A DNA stretch of 64,000 nucleotides from Faucicola sp902506215 (GCA_016888885.1 CP069437.1:682001-746000), one strand, 5' to 3'. Shown: positions 1-10,233, counted from the stretch's first letter. A program made the numbers and translations. Notes: a model not told the origin generated them from the sequence alone.

Positions 1-999
1 TTACAAGTCAAAATTCAGCCGGCGGTCAGCAACAGCGAGTTACCCGCGTTATTTGGGCTTCATGCTGCCGATATTCATTCATGGATTAATGCCGCAGCTT
101 TGGCAGGTATTGAGATAGTCGCTTTATTGCCAGATTTTTTATTGCTACCGACCATAGATAATAGAATAGATACTAGTATGAATACTAGGGCTATACCTAC
201 CACAAGCGCGGTGTATTACCAAGATACAGATACCCAGTTATTAAAACTCCATACTTATCACGGCATGGCGGTTAGTTTTTTACCGCTGGTACTCACCAAA
301 TTACCCATGCTAGAAACGCTATATTTAACCGGTTTTCACCATGAAACCGTTATCCAGCAATTAGCCAGTATGCCTAATTTATCCGTAGAGTCTTCTGAGT
401 TGTTGCCTACCCCAATCAAAGACCCGGTCAGACATTTTTTTAACTTTGCCACAATCAAAGGTAAAACGACGCTTGCGCCTTATGCCAAAGTCATCGTCCT
501 AGTCAGTGTGTGTGCGCTGCTGACAACCTTTGCGGTCGATGCGCTTCGTTGGTATTATTACAACCAAGCGCAAAAACAAGCCTCAACTTTGCTGGCGCAG
601 CAATACGCCCAGTGGTTCCCCAATGAGCCGCTTAATAGCAAACTCACCCTACAACGACAGTTATCTGGCAAATTAACCACCCAGCAATCAGCCACGCCAA
701 ACGTACTTCAGACATTGTCGTCCATACAGCCGATATTACAGCAATACCAACTGACTGCCAAACAGCTTAATTTTCAAAATAATCACTTACAACTGCAGCT
801 TTTATCATCAAGCAATGATTCATTAAACAAAGCCGTCAATGACATGGTAAACAAAGGGATTAAAGCCAAGCTAGGGTCTGTCGATGCCGCGATGCCCGCT
901 GCGATGTCTTCGAATACTGCCAGTGCGGTTTCCAGTACAGTGGCGCCAAATTCTGCTGGCAGTGCCCTTGCCATGATAGATATTGAATTGGCAGACTAA
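1..999 (+). CDS. gspL: Type II secretion system protein GspL, C-terminal part (5' end outside window)
   Basis: The frame is open from base 1, so the start lies upstream; the TTG near position 100 is internal. GspL is the bitopic inner-membrane protein that links the secretion ATPase GspE to the periplasmic assembly through GspM. The visible 332 residues hold the end of the cytoplasmic actin-like domain, one membrane segment at about residues 162-185 (VIVLVSVCALL, then RWYYY), and a periplasmic ferredoxin-like domain. The next gene, gspM, starts 21 bases downstream, which is the usual gspLM order. The identification rests on this architecture and neighbour; the sequence is otherwise divergent. 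Confidence 0.85.
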   Translation, partial: LQVKIQPAVSNSELPALFGLHAADIHSWINAAALAGIEIVALLPDFLLLPTIDNRIDTSMNTRAIPTTSAVYYQDTDTQLLKLHTYHGMAVSFLPLVLTKLPMLETLYLTGFHHETVIQQLASMPNLSVESSELLPTPIKDPVRHFFNFATIKGKTTLAPYAKVIVLVSVCALLTTFAVDALRWYYYNQAQKQASTLLAQQYAQWFPNEPLNSKLTLQRQLSGKLTTQQSATPNVLQTLSSIQPILQQYQLTAKQLNFQNNHLQLQLLSSSNDSLNKAVNDMVNKGIKAKLGSVDAAMPAAMSSNTASAVSSTVAPNSAGSALAMIDIELAD

Positions 1000-1020
1000 A
1001 CCTACGACCGAGATGAATTT

Positions 1021-1512
1021 ATGAAACCGCACGCCTCACTGAGCCAATCCCTGCAAAAACTAACCACGCCTCTGGGTCATGCCTTTCAAAATTTATCACG
1101 TCGTGATCAGATTGCGCTGCTGATATTGGCAATGTTCTTGCTTTTTTTTGTGGTTGGTGTCAGTGGTTGGACGCTACACAGCAAAGCCAACCTGGCACAA
1201 AAAAAATACGATGACACCATGGCAGATGTGTTTTGGTTACGCAGTCAATCAGGTAACATCAATCCGAACCAAACCCAACAAGTCAGTCAAGCCGATGCTA
1301 TCAAACAAATACTTAGCCAATCAGGTATTGTCAATGCGCAAGTGGTCGAGAATGGCAATACTATCCAAGTGGCTTTTAGTCACGCGCAGGCCAGCGTAAT
1401 CACCAATATATTTAATCAGTTTGAACAACAAGGTATCCGCATCCAGCAACTACAAATCAACCAGCCAGCCCTCGATAAACTTGAAGTACAGTCTGTCTTA
1501 TCTATTAACTAA
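1021..1512 (+). CDS. gspM: Type II secretion system protein GspM
   Basis: A 163-residue protein with a short basic cytoplasmic N-terminus, one membrane helix at about residues 37-58 (IALLILAMFLLFFVVG), then a periplasmic part with a predicted small alpha/beta fold. Size and topology match GspM, which binds GspL and stabilises it in the secretion assembly platform. It follows gspL at once and is followed by a hairpin terminator, so it is probably the last gene of the operon. GspM proteins are poorly conserved, so the gene order carries much of the weight. Confidence 0.82.
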   Translation: MKPHASLSQSLQKLTTPLGHAFQNLSRRDQIALLILAMFLLFFVVGVSGWTLHSKANLAQKKYDDTMADVFWLRSQSGNINPNQTQQVSQADAIKQILSQSGIVNAQVVENGNTIQVAFSHAQASVITNIFNQFEQQGIRIQQLQINQPALDKLEVQSVLSIN

Positions 1513-1544
1513 TAGTAAAAGTAAGTAATAGTAAGACCATAAAA

Positions 1545-1570
1545 AACGATGCACTTGGCATCGTTGTTTT
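1545..1570 (+). terminator. Rho-independent terminator after gspM
   Basis: Perfect 8-bp stem AACGATGC / GCATCGTT with a 5-base loop (ACTTG), followed by TGTTTT. It lies between gspM and the convergent DUF2057 gene. Confidence 0.8.
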
Positions 1571-1590
1571 GGCGCATGGGGGCGCATGGG
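1571..1590. repeat. Perfect 10-bp tandem duplication
   Basis: The decamer GGCGCATGGG occurs twice in direct succession just before the 3' end of the convergent DUF2057 gene. It is one of many short tandem duplications in this window. Confidence 0.9.
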
Positions 1591-1594
1591 GTGA

Positions 1595-2287
1595 TTATTT
1601 TTGCACCCACTGACGAATTTTATCACGCTCTGCTGGCGTGGCTCTCAACCATAACTGCATAAATTGATCGAGATTATCCGATGAACTGACTGTGGTCACA
1701 ACCGCTTGATTGCCAGATTGATTACTAGGTTGATTGATAGCGGGAATCGCGCCCCCTGATTGCCCTAAGGCATTGATGGTTTGCTGATTTGCTTCAACCG
1801 CTTTTGAGCTACCACCAAACACACCGCCTAACGCATTACCCAAGCCGCTAAAAATGCTTGAACTGCTGCTGGATGTGGCTTGCTGACTTGCAATGATTTG
1901 CTTGCCTTGTAGCACCGCTAGTGTGGGTTGTTTGACATATTCTTTGGCCGCATTATAGTCTTCTGGTTGACCTAGCATATCCAACACATACGTTTGATTG
2001 TCGGCAAGCTCTACTGGAACGCTAATATTGCTTGAACGTAACACATCGTGATTGTCACCGCGCAGCTCGTACAACCGATTGTACTTGGCAGTAATCACAT
2101 GTTTGCCTGGCTCAAGTTTGTAGGTTTTTTGCGGTTTTGAAAGCAAGCCGTTTTTGACTTCTTGACCATTAATGGCAGTCACCACGGTATTATCAGCAAC
2201 ATTCAAGGTGACTTGGGCAAATGTTTGTGTGGTTGCTAACACGCCCGCAGTCAACACGGCAGCCGTCCATAAGTACTGTTTATTCAT
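1595..2287 (-). CDS. DUF2057 family secreted protein
   Basis: A 230-residue protein with a Sec signal peptide (MNKQYLWTAAVLTAGVLA, then TTQTFA, probable cleavage after residue 24). The mature part begins VTLNVADNTVVTAINGQE and contains LEPGKHVITAKYNR, a pattern typical of the DUF2057 (YccT/CsgI-like) family of periplasmic proteins. The C-terminal third has a serine-, glycine- and asparagine-rich linker followed by a short basic helix that reads like a ruler or anchoring segment (FMQLWLRATPAERDKIRQW). E. coli YccT has been linked to curli control; I infer nothing specific here. It is transcribed alone, between the gsp operon and hda. Confidence 0.75.
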   Translation of the reverse strand: MNKQYLWTAAVLTAGVLATTQTFAQVTLNVADNTVVTAINGQEVKNGLLSKPQKTYKLEPGKHVITAKYNRLYELRGDNHDVLRSSNISVPVELADNQTYVLDMLGQPEDYNAAKEYVKQPTLAVLQGKQIIASQQATSSSSSSIFSGLGNALGGVFGGSSKAVEANQQTINALGQSGGAIPAINQPSNQSGNQAVVTTVSSSDNLDQFMQLWLRATPAERDKIRQWVQK

Positions 2288-2364
2288 AGGATATCCTGTT
2301 GTTTTACATCAAACTGTTGATGGATTCTAACCCATTTATCACGCAATTCCTATGACAAACCCGG

Positions 2365-3150
2365 TCAAAAATCTAAAAAATTTTCGTTTTCTGCAATTTC
2401 ATCAAAATCCGCCAATTCAAAATTGAGCGTTAAATTATCAATAATATTCATCGCATCTTGAATTTTGGCTTTGCTCACTTTGTTTAATGGGGTGCGTTCC
2501 ATGTTGGAAAATAATGGCTGCAATTCGTTTAACACTGCCAACATCGCGCCGATGCGGTGTGGACCTTCGTTGAGCAAATAGTCAATAATGCGCGGGTCAA
2601 AGTGCCAATGACGACGGCGTAATACCGATTCCAAAATTAGCTGTCTATCAAGCCTATCACTGCCAGTTGGCAACTGAAAAGTTGCGGCTCGCGCAAGCCT
2701 TGATAGCAAATCTCGCAGCTCAAAATTTAACGACTTTACTGGCAACCGACTGGCAAAAATAATTTTATTACCGTATTCTTGCGATAAATTAATCAGATGA
2801 AAAATCGCTTCTTGCCATTCAGGATGACCTTGAATTGCATCCATATCATCAAGCGCAATCACCGTGGTATTCTCTAGCGATGACAACACCATGGCATCCA
2901 TATTGGCATTTATCAGCTCACGCAGCGACAGATAAATAACAGATTGGTCGATATCACGGAAGGATTCGCAGATAGCGTTTAGTAGATGGGTTTTACCTGT
3001 ATCGCGCTCGCCGTATAGATATAGCTGCGTCAATAGCCCTACATGCATTTGGCGCACCACATCGATGATGGATACCCAGCCTGGACCACTAAAGTCACTG
3101 ATACTCGCGGACTGCTTGATATTTAAGTTTAGACTTAATTGTTCCGACAT
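2365..3150 (-). CDS. hda: DnaA regulatory inactivator Hda-like AAA+ protein
   Basis: A 261-residue protein made of a single DnaA-type AAA+ domain without the DnaA DNA-binding domain. A beta-clamp-binding peptide (EQLSLNL, residues 3-9) sits at the N-terminus as in Hda. Walker A is GERDTGKTH (about 47-55), Walker B is VIALDDMD (about 97-104), and a sensor/arginine-finger region follows (ELRDLLSRLARA). Hda with the DNA-bound sliding clamp stimulates DnaA-ATP hydrolysis and so prevents over-initiation of replication. The glutamic/aspartic-rich tail (FELADFDEIAENENF) extends slightly beyond E. coli Hda. It is monocistronic, facing an intergenic region of about 390 bases. Confidence 0.85.
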   Translation of the reverse strand: MSEQLSLNLNIKQSASISDFSGPGWVSIIDVVRQMHVGLLTQLYLYGERDTGKTHLLNAICESFRDIDQSVIYLSLRELINANMDAMVLSSLENTTVIALDDMDAIQGHPEWQEAIFHLINLSQEYGNKIIFASRLPVKSLNFELRDLLSRLARAATFQLPTGSDRLDRQLILESVLRRRHWHFDPRIIDYLLNEGPHRIGAMLAVLNELQPLFSNMERTPLNKVSKAKIQDAMNIIDNLTLNFELADFDEIAENENFLDF

Positions 3151-3541
3151 TCATGCACTCGCAATCGGTAAGATATCGCTTTTTGAAAATAAATCATAAA
3201 CCACTGTACATATAACACACTGTATATATAACACATAGTGCTACCCAGTTAGCCGCCCAATGCTTAAAAGTTTGAAAGTTTGAAAGTTTAAAAGCAAAAA
3301 ATTCAAGCGTCTAACTAAATTTTGACTATTATAACCTAAATTTATGAAATAGCTACTCACGCGCCTTTTGCCCCGTGTCGGGTTATTTCAAATTTATTTG
3401 CCTTTGTTATTTACCTTTGAAGCCCGTCAAGAAAAAAACAGTCAATACTGTTTTAGCACTGAATGCGATAATATAACCAAAGATTGTACATGTGTTATCA
3501 TTTTAGTAGTATATTTGATTATCTTTGTAATGGAGACCCCT
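3151..3541. other. Intergenic region with short tandem duplications
   Basis: No gene is supported over 391 bases between the divergent hda and lipoprotein genes. It contains two 16-bp units, CACTGTACATATAACA and CACTGTATATATAACA (3202-3233), and three 8-bp units of AAAGTTTG/A (3267-3290). The open frame running from 3368 into the lipoprotein gene lacks a ribosome-binding site before its first codons and is not taken as coding. Confidence 0.7.
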
Positions 3542-4465
3542 ATGTCTTTTGTGAATCAATGGCGTGATGCAAATTTTTTTAGACCATTACATATCACTTT
3601 GAGCACCTTGAGCGCTATGGGGCTAGGTTTGGCACTTACCGCCTGCCAGCCCACCCCTGAGACAAATAACCAAGCCAGCGACACTGCCCCTTCACCGTCT
3701 AACGTACCTGAAGTCATCATTGCCCAAACCCCAGCCAGTATCCCACCTGCCACAGTCGGGTTAAAACGCATGGATTTTCCGGTGTATTTGGCAGGTGTGC
3801 CCAATCTACTGCATCCGATTATTCCGTCAGTGCCCATCAATCGCAAATATGACAGCGATGCCAGTGATGGTAAAAAATCACCCGTTAGCTACTTTCAAGA
3901 AGTTGCGCCCTATGATTTTCAAAGCAGTGTTTACAATATTGTGTTTGAAGAGCTAAAAACCGGGCAAGTACACCGGCTGTTTCCACACGATAATTTTGTG
4001 ATAAGAGCGGTGCACACGCCATTGGTAGATTTAAGCCCAGATGACAAAACAGCGCAGAAAAAAGCTGCCATCACGCAAACTGCACCAACCCAACCCAAAG
4101 CCGCTAAAGAAGCAACCAGCCCATTGGCAGTCAAAGTCGGCAATACCTTACTCTTAGGCTATTTTATCTATGAAGTCAAAGAGATCGCTGATGATGATGA
4201 CAATAAAACCAATCTCGATCAGCAGCTTACCTTGTATTTAAGCGATTTAAATGGCAAAAATTTATTGAAACTCACGCCCAATAATCAATATTTTAAACAT
4301 TATAAATGGCTGCCTGAGAGCAAGCGTTTTTACTTCTCAACCCAAGCCGATACCAACGGCGATCGGGTAATTGATGAGAATGATAAATACTTCTATTATT
4401 TCATCGATTTTGCCAAAAATGCCCAAGTAGTCACGGCGTATGATTTTAGTAAGCCAAAAGCATAA
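3542..4465 (+). CDS. Putative lipoprotein of unknown function
   Basis: A 307-residue protein. I start it at the ATG at 3542 because GGAG lies 6 bases upstream; the ATG at 3530 has no such site. An unusually long N-region precedes a hydrophobic stretch and a lipobox (LALTAC, Cys about 35), so it should be lipid-modified and probably reaches the outer membrane. After a Pro/Thr/Ser-rich linker the mature part has repeated features reminiscent of beta-propeller WD40-like/TolB repeats: KLTPNNQYFKHYKWLPESKRFYF resembles the motif of sugar or protein-sensing propellers, though I show only part of it. An acidic loop with NGDRVIDENDK resembles a calcium-binding turn. Function unknown. Confidence 0.75.
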   Translation: MSFVNQWRDANFFRPLHITLSTLSAMGLGLALTACQPTPETNNQASDTAPSPSNVPEVIIAQTPASIPPATVGLKRMDFPVYLAGVPNLLHPIIPSVPINRKYDSDASDGKKSPVSYFQEVAPYDFQSSVYNIVFEELKTGQVHRLFPHDNFVIRAVHTPLVDLSPDDKTAQKKAAITQTAPTQPKAAKEATSPLAVKVGNTLLLGYFIYEVKEIADDDDNKTNLDQQLTLYLSDLNGKNLLKLTPNNQYFKHYKWLPESKRFYFSTQADTNGDRVIDENDKYFYYFIDFAKNAQVVTAYDFSKPKA

Positions 4466-4485
4466 AGCTTTGATAAATTGCACTA

Positions 4486-7224
4486 TTAAGCGCGTTTGAG
4501 ACGTAAGGCATTGAGCACCACAAACAGTGAGCTCAATGACATACCAATCGCAGCCAACCAAGGCGGCACATAGCCTAACGCAGCCGGTATCAGTACGATA
4601 AAGTTATACCCGAGCGCCCATTTGAAGTTTTGGGCAATAATGCGATCGGTCTTGAACGCCACTTCACGCGCTTTTGCCACGGCTTGGATTTGACCATTGA
4701 GCACCAAGGAGTCACTGGAGACTTGCGCCAAATCTGCCGCGCCTGCCATGGCGGTTGAGATATTGGCAGCGGCAAGTACCGGTGCATCATTCACCCCATC
4801 TCCGACCATTTGCACGATATGTCCTTGCTGCTGCAGGGCTTTTAAATGTTGTACCTTATCATTCGGGGTAAGACCTTTATAAACCGTGTCAATACCAAGC
4901 TCGCGCGCTACCTCAAACGCCTGAGCACTAGGGTCACCGGTGAGCATCAGCACCTGCGCGCCTTGGTCTTTGAGATGTTTAATGGTAACTAAAGCGCCTT
5001 CTCGGACTTTATCATGAAAATAAAAATGCGCCAGTGGTTGCCATCTTTTGCTTAGGCTATCTTGTCTTGATAAGGTCACACTGGTGCTGGCTTGGTGCTT
5101 TGTCAGATTTGGCAGTAAGCCATCGTCTAATCCTGATGGCACTGCAAAGCCGTGATGACCTAGACGGTAACTTAGCCCATCAATCGTAGCTTGCAGACCG
5201 CCCCCCGGAATGTGCATCAAATCGCTGGTAGCGGGCAAATGCATTTGCCGAGTCATGGTCAATAACGCATGGGCAATGGGGTGACGACTGCCCACTTCAA
5301 GGCTCGCTGCAATACTTAAAAAATGGTTTTTTATCTCGTCTTCGTTTTTGGTATCATCTTCAGTAAAATCCACTGACGGATTTTGTTTAACACCATACGG
5401 CACATTCAGCGTTTCAATCGCCATCAAATTGGGTTGACCGTAGGTCAATGTACCGGTTTTATCAAACGCCACATGAGTGACCTCAGCAAGTGTGGTAATG
5501 GTATGCCCGCGGGTCGCCAAAAACCCCAAGCTTGCTAGTCGATTGGTAGAAACGGTTAATGCGATGGGTGTGGCCAATGATAAGGCACAGGGGCAAGTCG
5601 CGACCAATACGGCAACCGTTGCCCAAATGGCATGACTGGGCTCGATAAAATACCATGCCAAAAACACCATACTGGCAATCACCAGTACCCGCGCGACAAA
5701 CCAGCGCGCCAGTTTATCTGCTTTTAACGCGATTTGCGGTTTTTCACTGAGCGAGCGATTCACTAGCCTATCAATCACGCCCATTTGGCTGTCATTGGGT
5801 AATGTGGTGATTTGCATCACAAACGGCTGACTGTCATTTTGGCTACCGCCCACAATGCTATCGCCCAAGCGTTTGACGATTAAATCACTCTCTCCGGTCA
5901 ATAAACTTTCGGACACCGTGGCACTATCCGACAGCAAAACACCATCACTGATGATACTGCTACCGGCATCAATGCGGACAATATCACCAACTTTTAGCGA
6001 CTGCGCCGAAACCATTTGCTCATTATCACCCCTATTGGCAGGGTCTAAACTAAGTGACTGATAAAAAAGGTCTTTATATTGACTGGCATAGAGCGTCACT
6101 TGTGAGACATCGATATTCTCTAGCGCTAACGGCGCTTCATGCCCTAGTTTTGCGACCAGCACAGGTTCGACGACCACCAAATCATTGGCTAAATTGGCAG
6201 CCTTTAGCCTGGCATTGTGCTCGACAAATTTGCCCGCCAATAAGAAAAATATCAGCATACTAACCGAGTCATAATAGGTCTCGCCCGTGTTGGTCAATGT
6301 CGCATATACACTTGCCAAAAAGGTAATGACAATGGCGATACTAATCGGCACATCCATATTGACTTGGCGGGCTTTAATCGCTGACCACGCCGATTGAAAA
6401 AATGGCAACCCTGCAATCAAAAACACAGGAATACTAACAAACAGCGATACCCAGCGTAAAAATTGCCGATCGTTGACGCCGATACCTGAATATTCCCCAA
6501 AATATAGTGCCACTGCAAACATCATCGCTTGCATAGCACCCAATGCCGCAATGCCTAATTGAAACAACATACGGCGATTATCTCGCTTGAGCATCGCCTC
6601 ATGGGTATCTTGCCGATAGGGTTTGGCATCATAGCCAATGGCTTGCACATTTGCCAAAATTTGGCTAATCGGCAGTTTTTTGTCATCCCATACCACGCGC
6701 ATCCGTTGATTGGTGAGGTTGACTTGGCAAGTGTCCATGCCGTCAAGGCGATACAACTGGGTTTCAATCAGCCAACTACAGGCAGCACAGCGCAAATTGC
6801 TGATTGACAGCTCAGCAACGCTGTGCCCTTGCTGATGGTAAATAAATTGCGATTTGATATCATCGTGGTCATACGCTTGCAGCTGATATAACGAATCAGG
6901 GAGACTGGCGGTACGATTGATTTCACTGCGGTCAAGATAGTATTGCTCAAGCCCCGCCTCGATGATACTTTGCGAAGCAAGCTGACAGCCCATACAGCAC
7001 ATCGCCCGATCTTTACCCAATACATGGGTAAAAAATGGCGGGCTTGGTAGCGGGTCGCCACAATGAAAACAATGCCCTTCTGCTGGCAACACCAGCTCCA
7101 CATCTTGATACGTGGTAGTAAATTTGCTATCCGCCTCAATAGGCGTACGGCTAGGCACATCGGTCACAACCGACCGCTCAATATCCGATTGTTTTGCCCC
7201 AAATTGGCTATTGTTTGGCATCAT
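4486..7224 (-). CDS. ccoI: Heavy-metal P-type ATPase, CcoI/FixI type (copper)
   Basis: About 912 residues. It exports or delivers Cu(I) across the inner membrane; CcoI-type pumps supply copper for cbb3-type cytochrome oxidase assembly. The N-terminus has a cysteine cluster (HCFHCGD about 51-57 and CCMGC about 76-80) typical of FixI/CcoI, followed by an HMA domain with CAAC. Then come eight predicted membrane helices with the CPC metal site (TCPCALSLATP), the phosphorylation motif DKTGTLT, and the hinge GDGVNDAPVLA. I prefer the ATG at 7224 since AGGGG lies 5 bases upstream; an in-frame GTG at 7245 is the alternative. No ccoNOP or ccoGHS is nearby, so the cbb3 link is family inference only. 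Confidence 0.88.
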   Translation of the reverse strand: MMPNNSQFGAKQSDIERSVVTDVPSRTPIEADSKFTTTYQDVELVLPAEGHCFHCGDPLPSPPFFTHVLGKDRAMCCMGCQLASQSIIEAGLEQYYLDRSEINRTASLPDSLYQLQAYDHDDIKSQFIYHQQGHSVAELSISNLRCAACSWLIETQLYRLDGMDTCQVNLTNQRMRVVWDDKKLPISQILANVQAIGYDAKPYRQDTHEAMLKRDNRRMLFQLGIAALGAMQAMMFAVALYFGEYSGIGVNDRQFLRWVSLFVSIPVFLIAGLPFFQSAWSAIKARQVNMDVPISIAIVITFLASVYATLTNTGETYYDSVSMLIFFLLAGKFVEHNARLKAANLANDLVVVEPVLVAKLGHEAPLALENIDVSQVTLYASQYKDLFYQSLSLDPANRGDNEQMVSAQSLKVGDIVRIDAGSSIISDGVLLSDSATVSESLLTGESDLIVKRLGDSIVGGSQNDSQPFVMQITTLPNDSQMGVIDRLVNRSLSEKPQIALKADKLARWFVARVLVIASMVFLAWYFIEPSHAIWATVAVLVATCPCALSLATPIALTVSTNRLASLGFLATRGHTITTLAEVTHVAFDKTGTLTYGQPNLMAIETLNVPYGVKQNPSVDFTEDDTKNEDEIKNHFLSIAASLEVGSRHPIAHALLTMTRQMHLPATSDLMHIPGGGLQATIDGLSYRLGHHGFAVPSGLDDGLLPNLTKHQASTSVTLSRQDSLSKRWQPLAHFYFHDKVREGALVTIKHLKDQGAQVLMLTGDPSAQAFEVARELGIDTVYKGLTPNDKVQHLKALQQQGHIVQMVGDGVNDAPVLAAANISTAMAGAADLAQVSSDSLVLNGQIQAVAKAREVAFKTDRIIAQNFKWALGYNFIVLIPAALGYVPPWLAAIGMSLSSLFVVLNALRLKRA

Positions 7225-7411
7225 CAAAACCCCTAGGGCAAACACCCTAACTCACCCAAAAATGACTGCTATTGTACTCCAAAATGGTCTATTAAAGTTC
7301 AAAAATCCTCTATAAACGTGGCAAAATAGCACGATGTTGACATTGTGTTTTGGCGTGTTTTGGGTCATGATAAAGCACTTTTTTATACCCCTGATCGTGA
7401 CGCATTTTTGT

Positions 7412-10027
7412 ATGAATTCAACCCTTATCTCTGCCGCTAAAAATCGCCAAAACTCGCCTAAATTCCAGCATCACTCAAACCAACAAGGCATGTTTATCCT
7501 AAGCTTCATCTTTGTGGTGGCAGTATTGGTCGGCTTGGTGTTGCTTGGGTTATATTTGGTGCGCCAAGACAATGTCATCACCCAAAAATTTGAGGGCAAA
7601 CGCTGGAATATCCCTGCAAAAGTCTACTCGCAACCACTAACGTTGACGGTGGGTAATCCCCTTAGCGATGATGAATTGGAGAATTGGTTAAATTTACTCA
7701 CCTATACCCCTGACAAAAACTATGACAATGCCGGGACTTATAGCAAAAAAAATGGCGAATACTATATTCATACCCGCGAATTTAAATTTGCCGCCAACGA
7801 TACTGAGCCATCGCAAATTATTAAGGTCACGCTCAAAGATAACCAAATTGAAAAATTACAAAGTACCCATCCCAATCCATCGGGCGTGGCGCGGGTTGAG
7901 CCAATTTTTATTGGCGGTATCTATCCAGACAACAATGAAGATCGCATCGTTTTAACCATCAATGACTATCCGCAGCCATTAATTGATGCGCTGGTGGCAA
8001 CTGAAGACCGCAGTTTTTATCAGCATCACGGCGTGTCTATCCGCGGGATAGGACGTGCGATTTATAGCAATTTTATGGGCGGTTCACGCCAAGGCGGCTC
8101 CACCATCACCCAGCAACTGGTTAAAAACTTCTATCTCAATTCAGACCGCACTATCAAACGTAAAGCCAATGAAGCGGTGATGGCGATTTTGCTGGAAATG
8201 CATTACACCAAAAGTGAGATTTTGCAAGCCTATATGAATGAAATTAACTTAGGTCAAAATGGCAATCACTCCATTAACGGGTTTGGGCTTGCCTCGCAGT
8301 TTTACTTTAACCGCCCGCTAAAAGAGCTTCGACTCGACCAAATGGCGATGCTCGTAGGGCTTGCCAAAGGCCCTACTCAGTACAATCCACTACGCTACCC
8401 CGATGCTGCCCTAAAACGCCGTAATGTGGTGCTGAGTAATATGCTGATAACCGGTAAAATCAGCCAACAGCAATATGATGAAGCGGTGCAACAGCCACTG
8501 AGCATTTCTTACAATCCTGTGATTGGTAAAACGCGTTTTCCAGATTATCTAGACGTGGTCAAACGAGAACTCACCCGTACTTATGATGCCAACGATCTCA
8601 AAAACGAAGGGTTAAGAATATTTACCAGTTTTGACCCTAATGTTCAAAAAACCGCTACCAGTGCGGTTATTCAAAGCGTCAATCAGTTAAAAAAAAGTAA
8701 TCCCAAACAGCTCACTAATTTGCAAGCCGCCCTAGTCAGCGCCAATCCCAACAACGGTGAACTGCTCGCTGTGGTGGGAAGTAGTCGTGATTTTACCGGT
8801 TTTAATCGCGCCGTGGATGCCAAGCGCCAAGTTGGCTCTTTACTCAAACCGATTATTTACTTAACCGCATTTGAGCAGGGTCGTTACAATTTATCAAGTA
8901 GTGTCGATGACAGCCCGATTGTGCTAAAAATGACCGATGGTAAGACATGGACACCCAGCAATTACGGTGGCGGCAGTCATGGTATTATTCCCCTCACCAG
9001 CGCTTTAGCCAATTCCTATAACCAAGCTGCGGTACGTGTGGGCATGGAAGTCGGTATTCCCAATTTTTTAAATCAATTGTACCGTATGGGTATCAATAGC
9101 CCATTGCCCAATTATCCATCTACCTTGCTTGGCGCGGTAAATCTATCGCCCATGGATATGTTGGGGATTTATCAAGTACTGGCAACAGGTGGCTTGCGTC
9201 ATGAAATTCATACCATTCGCACGATTATTGATGACCAAGGACGAGTGGTTCAGGGCATGGAACAAAAAAATCAGCAAGTCATCAACCCCACGGCTACCTA
9301 TCTCACCAATTATGCGATGCAGCAGGTCATCAAGCAAGGTACCGCCAAAGCGGCGCTGGCGCTCGGTGATAACCTCAATCTTGCAGGTAAAACAGGGACT
9401 ACCAATGATTATCGGGATGCGTGGTTTGCAGGCTATAGTGGCAATCTGGTCAGCGTTGTTTGGGTCGGTTTAGATAACAACAAACCCACAGGTCTTAGTG
9501 GCGGTAATGGTGCTTTGCCGATGTGGATCAATTTTATGAAGCAGCAAAAGCTCACGCCAGTTAATCTCATCGCGCCAGGCAATATCGAATGGCTATGGAT
9601 GGAAAACGGCAAATCACAATTATCCCATGAAAAATGTCCAAATGCCATCTATGTACCTGTTGATACCGACAATCTACCGCAAGATAGTAGTGAATGTGCG
9701 GTGCAAATTTATCAACGTGAGCAAGAAGCAAGATTTGCCGCACAGCAACAACAGGCAATGAGTGAGTTTGGACAAAGCCAACAACAGCGGTATGACAATA
9801 TTGAGCGCAGACAAACCGATGAAGATACCATTGGCGACAGCCTACCTGCAGCCAATCGCTACCAAAATGAGGATGCCAATACGGGGAATACCCAGACCAA
9901 CCCCAATACCCCTAATAACCCTAACAACCCCAACAACAGCGGCGACCCGACCCATACCAACCAACCACTCAATGCGGCGCCGCGCTCGCAGTCTTGGTTA
10001 GAAAAATCGGTCAAAGAAATGTTTTAG
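7412..10027 (+). CDS. mrcB: Penicillin-binding protein 1b-like bifunctional peptidoglycan synthase
   Basis: About 871 residues from the ATG at 7412, the start I prefer because it leaves a short cytoplasmic tail before the membrane helix (FILSFIFVVAVLVGLVLLG). In-frame ATGs at 7334 and 7367 are possible and no start has a clear Shine-Dalgarno. It polymerises and crosslinks glycan strands in the periplasm. A UB2H-like region is followed by a GT51 transglycosylase (ATEDRSFYQHHG with catalytic Glu, then QGGSTITQQLVKN). The transpeptidase has the serine in GSLLKP, SYNQAAV (SxN) and KTGTTND (KTG). The tail is an Asn/Pro/Thr-rich low-complexity segment. Transcribed alone. Confidence 0.92.
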   Translation: MNSTLISAAKNRQNSPKFQHHSNQQGMFILSFIFVVAVLVGLVLLGLYLVRQDNVITQKFEGKRWNIPAKVYSQPLTLTVGNPLSDDELENWLNLLTYTPDKNYDNAGTYSKKNGEYYIHTREFKFAANDTEPSQIIKVTLKDNQIEKLQSTHPNPSGVARVEPIFIGGIYPDNNEDRIVLTINDYPQPLIDALVATEDRSFYQHHGVSIRGIGRAIYSNFMGGSRQGGSTITQQLVKNFYLNSDRTIKRKANEAVMAILLEMHYTKSEILQAYMNEINLGQNGNHSINGFGLASQFYFNRPLKELRLDQMAMLVGLAKGPTQYNPLRYPDAALKRRNVVLSNMLITGKISQQQYDEAVQQPLSISYNPVIGKTRFPDYLDVVKRELTRTYDANDLKNEGLRIFTSFDPNVQKTATSAVIQSVNQLKKSNPKQLTNLQAALVSANPNNGELLAVVGSSRDFTGFNRAVDAKRQVGSLLKPIIYLTAFEQGRYNLSSSVDDSPIVLKMTDGKTWTPSNYGGGSHGIIPLTSALANSYNQAAVRVGMEVGIPNFLNQLYRMGINSPLPNYPSTLLGAVNLSPMDMLGIYQVLATGGLRHEIHTIRTIIDDQGRVVQGMEQKNQQVINPTATYLTNYAMQQVIKQGTAKAALALGDNLNLAGKTGTTNDYRDAWFAGYSGNLVSVVWVGLDNNKPTGLSGGNGALPMWINFMKQQKLTPVNLIAPGNIEWLWMENGKSQLSHEKCPNAIYVPVDTDNLPQDSSECAVQIYQREQEARFAAQQQQAMSEFGQSQQQRYDNIERRQTDEDTIGDSLPAANRYQNEDANTGNTQTNPNTPNNPNNPNNSGDPTHTNQPLNAAPRSQSWLEKSVKEMF

Positions 10028-10233
10028 AGACGATAACAGGCGAACCTTCTTATTTGTCCTTACCCTTACCGCTAGGTGTTTTGACTTGGGTGTGCCAAGC
10101 AATAACATAGGCGTTTTCATTTTTGAGTCACATCGCATTTTTGGCTAAATGCGTTTATACTACCAAGCCAGCGCGCTCGCCCTTTATTGTTTTATTGTTT
10201 CATTATTTTATTTGTTATTTTTAAGGACTGTTT

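Noticed and set aside
3368..3541. N-terminal extension of the lipoprotein frame
   Set aside because: No ribosome-binding site; the start at 3542 has GGAG at good spacing and gives a proper signal peptide and lipobox.
6054..6263. Plus-strand frames over the copper ATPase
   Set aside because: Antisense shadows of an unambiguous minus-strand P-type ATPase with no RBS or homology.
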